From Chitinophagaceae bacterium (GTDB lineage Bacteria > Bacteroidota > Bacteroidia > Chitinophagales > Chitinophagaceae), in contig CANGIT010000018.1 in the NCBI GenBank assembly GCA_947454155.1, positions 1 to 57,830 on the forward strand: 57,830 bases of DNA. The letters are read 5' to 3'. Shown piece by piece: positions 10,048 to 18,277 of this stretch. Position 1 is the stretch's first letter, and each line of letters begins with the position of its first letter. Under the pieces are notes generated by a model. The model did no database searches. It saw only the letters and a list, made by a program, of their open reading frames with translations, and was not told where the DNA came from. Both the position numbers and the translations under genes were made by a program.

Positions 10048-10146
10048 ATAGCACATTTTAAAGTCCGTATCGGACGGCGCGAAGATAGTATTTTACCGAG
10101 GAAATTCCGAGGTTTACACCGATTAGATTTGATTCAAAATAGGATG

Positions 10147-10154
10147 TATTTTTG
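10147..10154 (+). promoter_or_regulatory. Candidate -7 box (TATTTTTG) for waaA
   Basis: Matches the Bacteroidota TAnnTTTG -7 element. A TTTG lies at 10128-10131, but the 15-bp spacing is short of the usual 19-21. If it is real, transcription would start near 10160, downstream of both in-frame ATG codons (10129 and 10144). Confidence 0.35.
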
Positions 10155-10170
10155 TAGCCATATCTGCCAA

Positions 10171-11409
10171 TTGAATATTTTTCTATACGATATTTTCATT
10201 TTTCTCTATACCACCGCCATTCGTGTGGCGAGTATCTGTAATTCCAAGGCCCGTTTATGGCTGAAGGGACGGAAAATTTTTCCTGCAATTCCCCCAGGAG
10301 CTCCCACCATCTGGATGCACTGTTCCAGCCTGGGTGAGTTTGAGCAAGGACGACCGGTTTTAGAGGCCTTAAAGTTTCAATATCCCTCTCATCGTCTGGT
10401 GCTTACATTTTTTTCGCCCAGTGGATATGAAATCCGAAAAAACTTCAGTGGTGTTGATCATGTCTTTTATTTGCCTGTGGATACGCAGGCCAACGCCAAA
10501 AAACTGTTGCAAAACTTCAAGCCGTCGTTGGTGGTTTGGGTAAAGTATGAATATTGGTTTCACATGATCAGGGAAATCAATGAGCAACAAATTCCATTGT
10601 TGCTCATTGCGGCCAGGTTCAGAGCATCACAGCCATTTTTCAAACCCTGGGGCAGTTTTTGGAAAAAATTGCTTCGCCGCTTCAACCATATTTTTGTTCA
10701 GCAACAAGAATCGGTAGACCTTTTAAAAACAATTGGCCTCCACGATAACGTAAGCATTGCCGGCGACCCCCGATTCGACAGGGTTCTTGCGCTTCACGAT
10801 TCGTACGAGAAAGTTGAAGGTATCCATGAGTTCATTGGCGAAAGTGCTTGCTTGGTGGCAGGCAGTACATGGGAGAAAGATGAATTACATCTGCAGGCTT
10901 TGCGTCGACAAATGTCGGCTTTGAAAATGATCATTGCTCCCCATGAAATAGACCGGTCACATCTGCAAAAACTTACCGCACTTTTCGAAGATTCAATGTT
11001 GTATTCAGCATGGTCCAACTCGGCAAAGAGAAAGGAATGCAACATTTTAATCATCGACAACATCGGCATGCTGTCGAAATTATATGCTTATGCCACTGTA
11101 ACCTACATTGGCGGCGGCTTCAACAGCTCCGGGATCCATAATACTTTAGAGGCTGCAGTGTATGGCAAGCCTGTTGTATTCGGTCCTGTATATCAAAAAT
11201 TTGAAGAAGCCAAAATGCTTTTGGCCTGTGGAGGTGGTTTCAGCTTTTACCAATCAGAGGAATTGATGGGCATAATAAAGAAATTATTGAGTTCAAGTAC
11301 ATTACTCAACTCATCAGGAATTGCATCCGCAAACATGGTACAAAAACATGCAGGCGCTACAAAAATAATCATGAATTACGTGGTGGGAAATCGTCTTTTG
11401 ACCAGCTGA
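10171..11409 (+). CDS. waaA: 3-deoxy-D-manno-octulosonic acid (Kdo) transferase
   Basis: GT30 glycosyltransferase that adds Kdo to lipid A at the inner membrane. It has the N-terminal hydrophobic anchor NIFLYDIFIFLYTTAIR, KARLWLKGRK, the acceptor-site HCSSLGEFEQGRPV, FFSPSGYEI, and the donor-side GGGFNSSGIHNTLEAAVYGKPV. The frame is open from ATG 10129, but homologs begin directly at the hydrophobic segment, and a candidate -7 box lies at 10147-10154. I therefore prefer the TTG at 10171 (412 residues); ATG 10144 or 10129 cannot be excluded. It diverges from the sugar-nucleotide operon. Its 3' end overlaps the convergent gene by 34 bp. Confidence 0.9.
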   Translation: MNIFLYDIFIFLYTTAIRVASICNSKARLWLKGRKIFPAIPPGAPTIWMHCSSLGEFEQGRPVLEALKFQYPSHRLVLTFFSPSGYEIRKNFSGVDHVFYLPVDTQANAKKLLQNFKPSLVVWVKYEYWFHMIREINEQQIPLLLIAARFRASQPFFKPWGSFWKKLLRRFNHIFVQQQESVDLLKTIGLHDNVSIAGDPRFDRVLALHDSYEKVEGIHEFIGESACLVAGSTWEKDELHLQALRRQMSALKMIIAPHEIDRSHLQKLTALFEDSMLYSAWSNSAKRKECNILIIDNIGMLSKLYAYATVTYIGGGFNSSGIHNTLEAAVYGKPVVFGPVYQKFEEAKMLLACGGGFSFYQSEELMGIIKKLLSSSTLLNSSGIASANMVQKHAGATKIIMNYVVGNRLLTS

Positions 11410-12095
11410 TCGAATTGCTTTACAACGACATCCTGGTCATTCCAGCCCAACTTGGTTTTCAACTCTCTGCGAATCCAATATTCTGCCTCGGGAAAGATGG
11501 AAAATCCATTGATGGTTTTGATGCTTCTTTCGTACATCACCTCATCTCCTTTGAACAATTCATTGATAAAAAGAAAACGGTCGTTGACGCCGATGGCCTT
11601 CTTCAAATCCTTGATGGGCGTATCTTTCAGCGCTTCGCGCAATTCAGTTTTAGATTCTCTGAGTTTATCGTTCAGCGTATCGCTGGCCTGAGATCCGATT
11701 TGCTGGTTGATCTCTCCGGCAGGCGTCTTTTTCTGATTTGAAAGTGTAGGGGTATCTTCAACCGGGTCAAAGAAAAATGGTCTTCTGTTTTTAAGGCTGA
11801 TGGAGTTTTTTGCCTCTGCGGTTCTTTTGATCTGTTCGAGTTCTGCTTCAATTTCTGCCTCACTCACATCCAGCATCAGCGTTTCTTTTGGCTCATCGGC
11901 TATTTCGGTGTCAGTGGTTGGCGTGGCGATGGGAATATGAAAGGTAATGACGGCGCTTGAGGAAGAATCGGCTGCCGATTTGAGATGATTCAATTCGGAA
12001 TGCAGCATCTCTACTGTAAGCAGCATATCATCTACTGCTGCTTTGGCAGACAGCTGACCTTGTAATCTTTCTATGAGTGTTGCCACTCGCTCCAT
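11376..12095 (-). CDS. Conserved hypothetical protein of Bacteroidota
   Basis: This 239-residue soluble protein has no signal peptide. The N-terminal half (1-130) is low in complexity and rich in Glu, Ala, Ser and Thr, with a predicted helix VATLIERLQGQLSAKAAVD. The C-terminal half (about 145-239) is the conserved part: an amphipathic segment, then DLKKAIGVNDRFLFINELF and IKTINGFSIFPEAEYWIRRE. I recognise this C-terminal block as widespread in Bacteroidota but know no function for it. The gene converges on waaA with overlapping 3' ends. The start is the only ATG that keeps the N-terminal helix. Confidence 0.8.
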   Translation of the reverse strand: MERVATLIERLQGQLSAKAAVDDMLLTVEMLHSELNHLKSAADSSSSAVITFHIPIATPTTDTEIADEPKETLMLDVSEAEIEAELEQIKRTAEAKNSISLKNRRPFFFDPVEDTPTLSNQKKTPAGEINQQIGSQASDTLNDKLRESKTELREALKDTPIKDLKKAIGVNDRFLFINELFKGDEVMYERSIKTINGFSIFPEAEYWIRRELKTKLGWNDQDVVVKQFDQLVKRRFPTT

Positions 12096-12137
12096 AAAAA
12101 AATGGGTTTGAATAATGATTAAGGAGCCACAAAATTG

Positions 12138-12169
12138 TTTTGTCTGTAAACATTAAACACTAATCTTTG
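12138..12169 (+). promoter_or_regulatory. Candidate promoter of tdk
   Basis: TTTTG at 12138-12142 and TAATCTTTG at 12161-12169, separated by 18 bp, resemble the Bacteroidota -33/-7 elements with one extra base in the -7 box. A start near 12176 would leave a leader of about 43 nt before ATG 12219. Confidence 0.45.
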
Positions 12170-12218
12170 TAACTCCAAGCAATAAAGTTACAAACTCAAT
12201 TTCAAAAAATAACAATTA

Positions 12219-12782
12219 ATGTTCATCGAACCCAATCTGAAAGGCGAAAAAAGGGGCTGGATAGAAGTCATCTGTGGCAGCATGTTTAGTGGAAAAACCG
12301 AAGAGCTGATCAGAAGATTAAAAAGAGTGAAAATCGCCAATCTGAAGGTGGAAATTTTCAAGCCAAAAATCGATATCCGATACGACGAAGTGAAAATTGT
12401 GAGTCACGATACCAATTCCATCCATTCTACTCCGGTTGCTTCATCCCGCCAAATTCTCGAAATGGTCGGCGATGTGGATGTGGTGGGCATCGATGAAGCC
12501 CAGTTTTTCGATGAAGGCATCACTGCAGTTTGCCAAGAGCTGGCCCTGAGAGGCATCAGGGTGATTGTAGCCGGACTCGACATGGATTTCAAAGGAGTTC
12601 CATTTGGCCAAATGCCTTCGCTGATGGCCGTTGCGGATTATATCACCAAGCTGCATGCCATCTGCGTGAAATGCGGCCACATCGCCCATATCAGTTACCG
12701 TACCATTGCCAAAGAAGAACAGGTATTGTTGGGCGAAAAAGATGTTTATGAAGCCCGTTGCAGAGTTTGCGCCCGTGATTGA
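12219..12782 (+). CDS. tdk: Thymidine kinase
   Basis: ATP-dependent phosphorylation of thymidine in nucleotide salvage. This is the type II family: a P-loop [14 protein letters not shown] at about 21-34, the DEAQFFD Walker B-like motif near residues 91-97, a lasso segment with ISYRT, and a zinc site from CVKCGH and CRVCARD near the C-terminus. The 187-residue length is typical. It is followed after 30 bp by ccmB on the same strand, but the functions are unrelated. Confidence 0.95.
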   Translation: MFIEPNLKGEKRGWIEVICGSMFSGKTEELIRRLKRVKIANLKVEIFKPKIDIRYDEVKIVSHDTNSIHSTPVASSRQILEMVGDVDVVGIDEAQFFDEGITAVCQELALRGIRVIVAGLDMDFKGVPFGQMPSLMAVADYITKLHAICVKCGHIAHISYRTIAKEEQVLLGEKDVYEARCRVCARD

Positions 12783-12812
12783 CGTCAACAACACACCCAC
12801 AACTTTTGCATC

Positions 12813-13472
12813 ATGACGCAACAAATCATAGCCTTGCTGAAAAAAGACCTGCTGCTGGAATTCAGGCAGAAGCATACTTTTTACAGCATCCTACTTTATA
12901 TCGCTGCTACTATTTTTGTCATTTATCTTTCGCTGGCCGAACCTCCCGAACCCGGTGTTTGGAATAGTCTTTTCTGGGTGATTCAGCTGTTTGTATGCGT
13001 AAACGCAGTGGCCAAAAGTTTCCTGCAGGACAACAGAGGCCGTCAGCTCTATTATTATTCCATAGCCTCTCCTGCTGCTTTCATCTTATCCAAACTTCTT
13101 TTCAACGTAGTACTGATGCTGGCCATGAGCCTCATCTCCCTGTTGCTGTTTTTCATCTTCCTGTCCAATCCGGTAGAAGACATGAGCCGGTTTGTACTTA
13201 TTATGATCATTGGGGGATGTGGCATCAGTCTGGTTTTCACGCTCATGAGTGCCATCGCGGCCAAAGCTCAGCAGAATGCTGCCCTGGTGGCTATCCTCGG
13301 CTTTCCAGTCATCCTGCCACAACTGATGCTGGTGATGAGAATGAGCCAAGTGGCTTTTGCAGAAGTGTTCAGGTCCGGCGCAGTTTTGCAATTGACCCTT
13401 CTCACTTTGTCGATGGATGTGCTGGTGGTGATTTTAGCGGTCATCCTCTTTCCTTTTTTATGGAAAGACTAA
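12813..13472 (+). CDS. ccmB: Cytochrome c maturation heme exporter subunit CcmB
   Basis: Integral membrane subunit of the CcmABC complex that helps load heme onto CcmE. The 219-residue protein starts with a cytosolic segment containing LKKDLLLEFRQKHTFYSILLY, followed by about six hydrophobic helices. The family block WVIQLFVCVNAVAKSFLQDNR precedes YYYSIASPAAFILSKL. Length matches the family. ccmC follows immediately. No ccmA ATPase or ccmE gene lies nearby, so they must be elsewhere if the pathway is functional. Confidence 0.9.
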   Translation: MTQQIIALLKKDLLLEFRQKHTFYSILLYIAATIFVIYLSLAEPPEPGVWNSLFWVIQLFVCVNAVAKSFLQDNRGRQLYYYSIASPAAFILSKLLFNVVLMLAMSLISLLLFFIFLSNPVEDMSRFVLIMIIGGCGISLVFTLMSAIAAKAQQNAALVAILGFPVILPQLMLVMRMSQVAFAEVFRSGAVLQLTLLTLSMDVLVVILAVILFPFLWKD

Positions 13473-13486
13473 GTGAAGATTCCGTA

Positions 13487-13527
13487 TAATTTTGTTGGAT
13501 GGTATGGGATAGTTTCCTATAACTTTG
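13487..13527 (+). promoter_or_regulatory. Candidate internal promoter(s) upstream of ccmC
   Basis: Two perfect TAnnTTTG boxes occur in the ccmB-ccmC gap: TAATTTTG at 13487-13494 and TAACTTTG at 13520-13527. The second is preceded by TTG at 13495-13497 with a 22-bp spacing. They argue that the translated region begins downstream of them, at the TTG at 13551. Confidence 0.45.
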
Positions 13528-13550
13528 CGACACCAAATAAAATTTTGCGA

Positions 13551-14249
13551 TTGAAAAATAATTGGTGGAAAATATTGTCTCTGATCCTGCTCGTGTATAC
13601 CATCATAGCAGGTTTCCTTTTTCCGGTTCCGGCATTGCCTATTCTCAATGAAACCATACGCAATCTCTACTTCCATGTATGCATGTGGTTTGGAATGATG
13701 ATTTTGTTTATCATCAGTTTTGTATACAGCATCAAATACCTCAACAAGCCCAGCGATAAGAATGATATCTATGCCTCTGTTTATGCCGCCATCGGTTCTT
13801 ACTATGGCATCCTGGGTTATCTCACCGGCTTCATCTGGGTGAATGCCACCTGGCTCACCGACAAAGGACAATCTTTGGGCACTGTGCTCAAAGAGCCCAA
13901 ACTGATTGGCGCCGCTATCGCTTTGCTCATCTATGGTGCCTATTTTGTATTAAGAGGTTCCTTTACCGACATCGACAAACGTGCACGGGTAAGTGCTGTT
14001 TATAACATCTTCGCTTTTGCCTTGCTGTTTCCAAGCATCTGGATCATCCCCCGACTGGTGGGAAGCTTGCACCCTGGCGCTCCCGGAGGAGAAAGCGGAA
14101 ATCCCGCTCTCAACCAAAGAGACATCGACCCCATCATGCGCATGGTGTTTTGGCCTGCGGTAATCGGCTGGACTTTGCTGGGTGTCTGGATCGCCACACT
14201 GAAAATCAGAATGCAATTGCTCAACGAAAAAAAATTATCCAATGAATAG
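13551..14249 (+). CDS. ccmC: Cytochrome c maturation protein CcmC
   Basis: Membrane heme-handling protein that delivers heme to CcmE. The sequence after the TTG at 13551 (KNNWWKILSLILL) matches the start of Bacteroidota homologs. A GTG at 13473 would add 26 residues encoded across two promoter-like boxes, so I prefer 13551 (232 residues). The first conserved His lies in NLYFHVCMWFGMM; the second is in GSLHPG. The tryptophan-rich WWD segment is atypical: after IWVNATW comes a polar stretch LTDKGQSLGTVLKEPK in place of WGxWWxxD. About six transmembrane helices. The 3' end overlaps ccmD by 8 bp. Confidence 0.87.
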   Translation: MKNNWWKILSLILLVYTIIAGFLFPVPALPILNETIRNLYFHVCMWFGMMILFIISFVYSIKYLNKPSDKNDIYASVYAAIGSYYGILGYLTGFIWVNATWLTDKGQSLGTVLKEPKLIGAAIALLIYGAYFVLRGSFTDIDKRARVSAVYNIFAFALLFPSIWIIPRLVGSLHPGAPGGESGNPALNQRDIDPIMRMVFWPAVIGWTLLGVWIATLKIRMQLLNEKKLSNE

Positions 14250-14454
14250 AATATTGCTAACCCTGTTTTCCATTCTCATCTTCGGCGCCGCTCAAGCACA
14301 ACAGGCACCAGAAATGGCGGATGTGCTGCGCAGCAATGGAAAAATCTATACCGTGGTGGCTGTATGCCTCACCATTCTATTTGGACTTTTCTTGTATGTT
14401 TTCAGCATCGACAGAAAAATCAGCCGCTTAGAAAAAGACCAAAAACAATCTTAA
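14242..14454 (+). CDS. CcmD family protein
   Basis: This 70-residue protein has a signal-like or first hydrophobic segment (LLTLFSILIFGAAQAQ), a short loop, one clear transmembrane helix IYTVVAVCLTILFGLFLYVF (about 34-53) and a charged tail RKISRLEKDQKQ. That topology and its position directly after ccmC, with an ATGA-type overlap, match small CcmD-like proteins, which stabilise CcmC and CcmE complexes. Confidence 0.82.
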   Translation: MNRILLTLFSILIFGAAQAQQAPEMADVLRSNGKIYTVVAVCLTILFGLFLYVFSIDRKISRLEKDQKQS

Positions 14455-14490
14455 ACCATTTACACTTTAAGGAAATAAAACCCTACAACT

Positions 14491-15912
14491 ATGTCTTCCA
14501 ATCAGCACTACAGCTTTTTTCACAGTGTGGAACAAAGCTTTGACAAAGCAGCAAAATTTACACAATGGGATCCGGGAATCCTGGAGCAAATCAAAGCCTG
14601 CAACAGCGTTTACCAAATGAGATTCCCTGTTAAACTGGACGATGGCACCATCGAAGTAATCGAAGCCTACCGCGTTCAGCACAGTCAGCATAAATCTCCT
14701 TGCAAAGGAGGTATCCGTTTCAGCGATGAGGTGAATCAGGATGAAGTGATGGCATTGGCATCTTTGATGACTTACAAATGCGCCATCGTGAATGTACCAT
14801 TCGGAGGCGGAAAAGGCGGCATTAAAATCAACCCCAAAAAATACTCTACTTACGAACTTGAAAAAATAACCCGTCGTTATACCGCTGAACTGGTGAAGAA
14901 AAACTTCATAGGCCCCGGTATCGACGTGCCTGCGCCCGATTATGGCACCGGTTCCAGAGAAATGGCTTGGATCGTTGATACCTATGCTTCTTTGAAACCA
15001 GGAGAAATTGATGCTGCTGGTTGCGTTACCGGCAAGCCCGTAACGCAAGGAGGTGTTCGCGGAAGAACTGAAGCCACAGGCCTCGGTGTTTATTTCGGCA
15101 TCCGCGAAGTTTGCAACATGCCCGATGTAATGCAGAAACTTGGTCTTACTGTTGGCATCAAAGACAAAACCGTCATCGTTCAAGGGTTAGGAAACGTGGG
15201 GTACCACTCTGCCAAATTCTTCAGAGAAGGCGGTGCAAAAGTTGTTGCGCTCGCTGAATACGAAGGTGCCATCTACAACCCAGCAGGATTGAATGAAGAT
15301 GAAGTTTTCCAACACAGAAAGAAAACAGGTTCCATTCTTAATTTCCCCGGCGCTACCAATCTGGCAAAAAATACAGATGCGCTCGAACTCGAATGCGATA
15401 TCCTGATTCCTGCCGCTCTCGAAAATGTAATCAACGGAGAAAACGCTCCTCGCGTAAAAGCTAAAATCATCGGTGAAGCAGCCAATGGACCTTGCACACC
15501 CGAAGCCGATGATGTTTTTGCTCAAAAAGGAATCCTTTGTGTTCCGGATATGTACCTCAACGCCGGTGGCGTAACCGTAAGTTATTTCGAATGGCTGAAA
15601 AACCTTAGCCACGTTCGTTATGGCCGCATGGAAAAAAGATTCACCGAAAACATGAATACACGTATTCTGGGACAAATGGAAGAACTCACCGGAAAATCCG
15701 TTGCCGGAAAAGACCGCGAATTCATCCTTCACGGACCCGAAGAGCAAGACCTGGTGCATAGCGGACTGGAAGAAACCATGATCACCGCCACCCGCGAAAT
15801 CATGGAGATCTGGAAATCCAATCCCGAAATTCCTGACATGCGTACAGCCGCTTACGTGAGTGCCATCAACAAAGTGGCCACCAGCTATGGCGAATTGGGC
15901 ATTTTCCCATAA
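14491..15912 (+). CDS. Glu/Leu/Phe/Val family dehydrogenase (glutamate dehydrogenase)
   Basis: Reversible oxidative deamination of an amino acid, most likely glutamate, linking nitrogen metabolism to 2-oxoglutarate. The 473-residue protein has the substrate block SPCKGGIRFSDEVN with the binding Lys, the catalytic Lys in VPFGGGKGGI, APDYGTG, and the NAD(P) motif VQGLGNVGYHSAKFF. ILIPAALENVI and GGVTVSYFEWLKN complete the family signatures. Cofactor preference is not settled by sequence. It is monocistronic, 36 bp after ccmD, with its own terminator. Confidence 0.92.
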   Translation: MSSNQHYSFFHSVEQSFDKAAKFTQWDPGILEQIKACNSVYQMRFPVKLDDGTIEVIEAYRVQHSQHKSPCKGGIRFSDEVNQDEVMALASLMTYKCAIVNVPFGGGKGGIKINPKKYSTYELEKITRRYTAELVKKNFIGPGIDVPAPDYGTGSREMAWIVDTYASLKPGEIDAAGCVTGKPVTQGGVRGRTEATGLGVYFGIREVCNMPDVMQKLGLTVGIKDKTVIVQGLGNVGYHSAKFFREGGAKVVALAEYEGAIYNPAGLNEDEVFQHRKKTGSILNFPGATNLAKNTDALELECDILIPAALENVINGENAPRVKAKIIGEAANGPCTPEADDVFAQKGILCVPDMYLNAGGVTVSYFEWLKNLSHVRYGRMEKRFTENMNTRILGQMEELTGKSVAGKDREFILHGPEEQDLVHSGLEETMITATREIMEIWKSNPEIPDMRTAAYVSAINKVATSYGELGIFP

Positions 15913-15933
15913 TGTGCATTTCTTACCATATCA

Positions 15934-15963
15934 AAAAGGCTGTTGAAATCAACAGCCTTTTTT
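15934..15963 (+). terminator. Rho-independent terminator after glutamate dehydrogenase
   Basis: Perfect 11-bp stem AAAAGGCTGTT / AACAGCCTTTT with a 6-nt loop, running into seven T residues about 22 bp after the stop. Confidence 0.92.
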
Positions 15964-15992
15964 CATTTTGATGGCTGAAATTTTTACTCCGC

Positions 15993-16427
15993 TTACAGCA
16001 GGCCCCATGCTTCCACTTCTTCCAATCGTCCGTCAACTTTTCGGAAAGCATGCGTTTGCACACCATTGGTGATTACCAGCGCAGCCGCAGGCAATGCAGC
16101 ATGATAAACAACCACCTGCTGCAACACTTGTGCGGTGAGCGGCACATTCATTTCCTTGCATTCAATCAACAGATGTGGCTGGAGTGTTGAATTGTACACC
16201 ACAATGTCGAACCTTTTTTTTCGGTCGGACAACACAATTTGCTTCTCAACAGCAATCAAGGTGATTGGATATTCCAACACCAAGGTCAGGAACAAAAGAA
16301 AATTCTGACGCACCCATTCCTCGGGCGTCAGCACCAGCCATTTCTTTCTGATCAGACAAAAAATCTCCTCTTTACCCTTGAGGTTTCTGATGTTAGGTTT
16401 TTTATCGGGATAAACAATTTTCAACAT
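15993..16427 (-). CDS. HsdR N-terminal-type nuclease-fold protein
   Basis: This 144-residue protein is a stand-alone copy of the domain found at the N-terminus of type I restriction R subunits. It shows the PD-(D/E)xK nuclease pattern: an Asp in KRFDIVVYNS followed by the strand HLLIECKEMN with the E-x-K pair. It also has IVYHAALPAAALVITNG, typical of the family. No methylase, specificity or helicase gene is near, so it is not a restriction system. Solitary proteins of this type are common in Bacteroidota and their substrate is unknown to me. The gene converges on glutamate dehydrogenase. Confidence 0.82.
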   Translation of the reverse strand: MLKIVYPDKKPNIRNLKGKEEIFCLIRKKWLVLTPEEWVRQNFLLFLTLVLEYPITLIAVEKQIVLSDRKKRFDIVVYNSTLQPHLLIECKEMNVPLTAQVLQQVVVYHAALPAAALVITNGVQTHAFRKVDGRLEEVEAWGLL

Positions 16428-16503
16428 GGCATTGATGACAAAGAAACATTCTTAACTATTGTCAATGCCAAACTTAATCATAAAACACCAAATCGTGGGT
16501 TCA

Positions 16504-18060
16504 TCATCGTGTGGCGGCATCTGCATTCAGATTTCCCCAGCCCAATGATGCGTTGCGATTAGGATAATTATTGCTCGTGGTAATCATCTTGTTCAACACC
16601 TGGTCTCTGGAATAGGCAGGAAATCTGCTCCATACCAATGCGGCGATACCCGCAGCAGTAGCCGTAGCCACAGAAGAACCGCCAATGGTGGAGGGTTTGT
16701 CGCCGTTCATCGCCAATGAGAGTGGATGATGTTCATCGGAGGACCTTTCCATCACGATGGTAAAATCAGTTTCCGCACCATCGTGACAATCGGTGCAACT
16801 CATGTTGAAATCCGTATCCCTCACACCGGTCACTGCATTCACCTGCGTCATGGTGGCCGGGAAAATAACGCCCCACCAACCACTGGTCCAAGAGAGTGAT
16901 GTGCCTGCCGCACAAAAAATCAATTTATTTTTTCCATAAGCATAGGTCACCGCATCGCGCAGCTGCGAACTTGATGTGATGCGTCCCATGCTCATGCTGA
17001 TGATTTTCACATCCGTACGATTGGCCGCCATCGTGAAAGCATCACTGGCACCTTTCACCTCTCTGCTGTCATCCAGATAAACGTCCTCAGCCGCACGACA
17101 TGTAACCAGATGGCTATTGTAGGCTACACCGAAGGCATTGCCGTCTGTTCCTCTCGGTGCCGCACAAACGCCTGCCATAGCCGTACCATGACCGCAGCCA
17201 TCATCAGGTGTTTCCACCGAACCGGTGGGGATACCTAAAAAAGTAGACTGGGGCAAGGTAACCAGATGCTCCACCACCCTGCCCGACGAGCTGCCCTGAT
17301 TGAAGGTGCTGTTAAGATTTTCCTGATCATATTCGCAGCCGGTATCGATAAGAAATATTTTCACGCCGGCTCCTGTGGTTCGCGTCCAGGCAACCGGCAG
17401 TTGGTGATAAGAATAATTCCAAGACTGAAGACTGTTGGGCGTTTTTATCAAATAATCTACATTGGCCACCAATCCAGCTGCAGCGGTGTTGCTGCCGCAG
17501 CCACTACTACTGTTTTGTACAACAGGCTGATTTTTACGATGGGCTATTTCTTTAAAAGAAGGCTCATAGCCCATGGGTTCAGCATATCTTACCAAATGAT
17601 GGTTGCGTAGCCAATGCAGGGTCTCCGGATTGTAAATGATCACATCAAAAACAGGCAATACTTTTTCCTCCCATGGAATGATATCTTTTAACTGAAGCAC
17701 GGGATTTATATTCCGTTCCATTTGTAAAATACCCGACAGCAATTCGTTTCTGCATTTCGTCCATTCATGATCGTTAATCTTAATGGCGGTCAAGTCCAAT
17801 GCACCTGCATTCATCCCAGGTAAACAATAGCCAACAGAAAGAAGATGGTCACTTGATTGCAACGCGCTCCAAACCATATTTTCATCGGCTTGGCTCCAAT
17901 TGAAAACATGCGTTTCTTTTAACGATCTAAGAATGATGGCGTCCATCTCGGGCTTCGATAAAGGCGAGTAGGAAATGGTGTCAGAAAAATTCGGCCTCTC
18001 TTTTTTACAGGAAGCGATAAGCAATGCCGACATAACGAAACAGATGACTTTTCTATTCAT
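16504..18060 (-). CDS. S8 family serine peptidase lipoprotein
   Basis: The 518-residue subtilase begins with a type II signal peptide ending in the lipobox LIASC (Cys at about 18), so it is probably lipid-anchored in the envelope. A roughly 200-residue N-terminal region without a recognised domain precedes the catalytic domain. Triad motifs are FLIDTGCEYD (Asp), DGCGHGTAMAGV (His) and GGSSVATATAAG (Ser). The last departs from the usual GTSMATP but keeps Gly-x-Ser. Four or more cysteines near the His and oxyanion regions suggest disulfides. It has no T9SS C-terminal signal. Probably monocistronic. Confidence 0.9.
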   Translation of the reverse strand: MNRKVICFVMSALLIASCKKERPNFSDTISYSPLSKPEMDAIILRSLKETHVFNWSQADENMVWSALQSSDHLLSVGYCLPGMNAGALDLTAIKINDHEWTKCRNELLSGILQMERNINPVLQLKDIIPWEEKVLPVFDVIIYNPETLHWLRNHHLVRYAEPMGYEPSFKEIAHRKNQPVVQNSSSGCGSNTAAAGLVANVDYLIKTPNSLQSWNYSYHQLPVAWTRTTGAGVKIFLIDTGCEYDQENLNSTFNQGSSSGRVVEHLVTLPQSTFLGIPTGSVETPDDGCGHGTAMAGVCAAPRGTDGNAFGVAYNSHLVTCRAAEDVYLDDSREVKGASDAFTMAANRTDVKIISMSMGRITSSSQLRDAVTYAYGKNKLIFCAAGTSLSWTSGWWGVIFPATMTQVNAVTGVRDTDFNMSCTDCHDGAETDFTIVMERSSDEHHPLSLAMNGDKPSTIGGSSVATATAAGIAALVWSRFPAYSRDQVLNKMITTSNNYPNRNASLGWGNLNADAATR

Positions 18061-18144
18061 GGTTTATTTTTTGTGTGAGCTTCAAAAGTAGCTGCAGTGC
18101 TGATGAAGTGTAAGGTCGGTCACTGAACATTATTCAGTTTGAAG

Positions 18145-18171
18145 AAATTTCAAACACGTGTTTTGAAATTT
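18145..18171. repeat. 27-bp near-perfect palindrome
   Basis: AAATTTCAAACAC joins GTGTTTTGAAATTT, which are reverse complements except for one extra base; the centre is CACGTG. It lies in the 217-bp gap between the divergently transcribed subtilase and AMP nucleosidase genes, so it is placed like an operator. A second small inverted repeat, CTGAA-CATTA-TTCAG, lies just before it at 18123-18137. Confidence 0.6.
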
Positions 18172-18277
18172 GTTTTTGTATATTTATAGATTCAAAAAAT
18201 GAGGACACACAAATCATGTGTTGAATAAAGCACGTTGATGGATAAATGGTGAGCTTCTAAATATCATCAAGAGCAAT

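Noticed and set aside
15993..16427. Restriction-modification system
   Set aside because: Only the small HsdR N-terminal-like domain is present; no methylase, specificity or helicase gene is adjacent.
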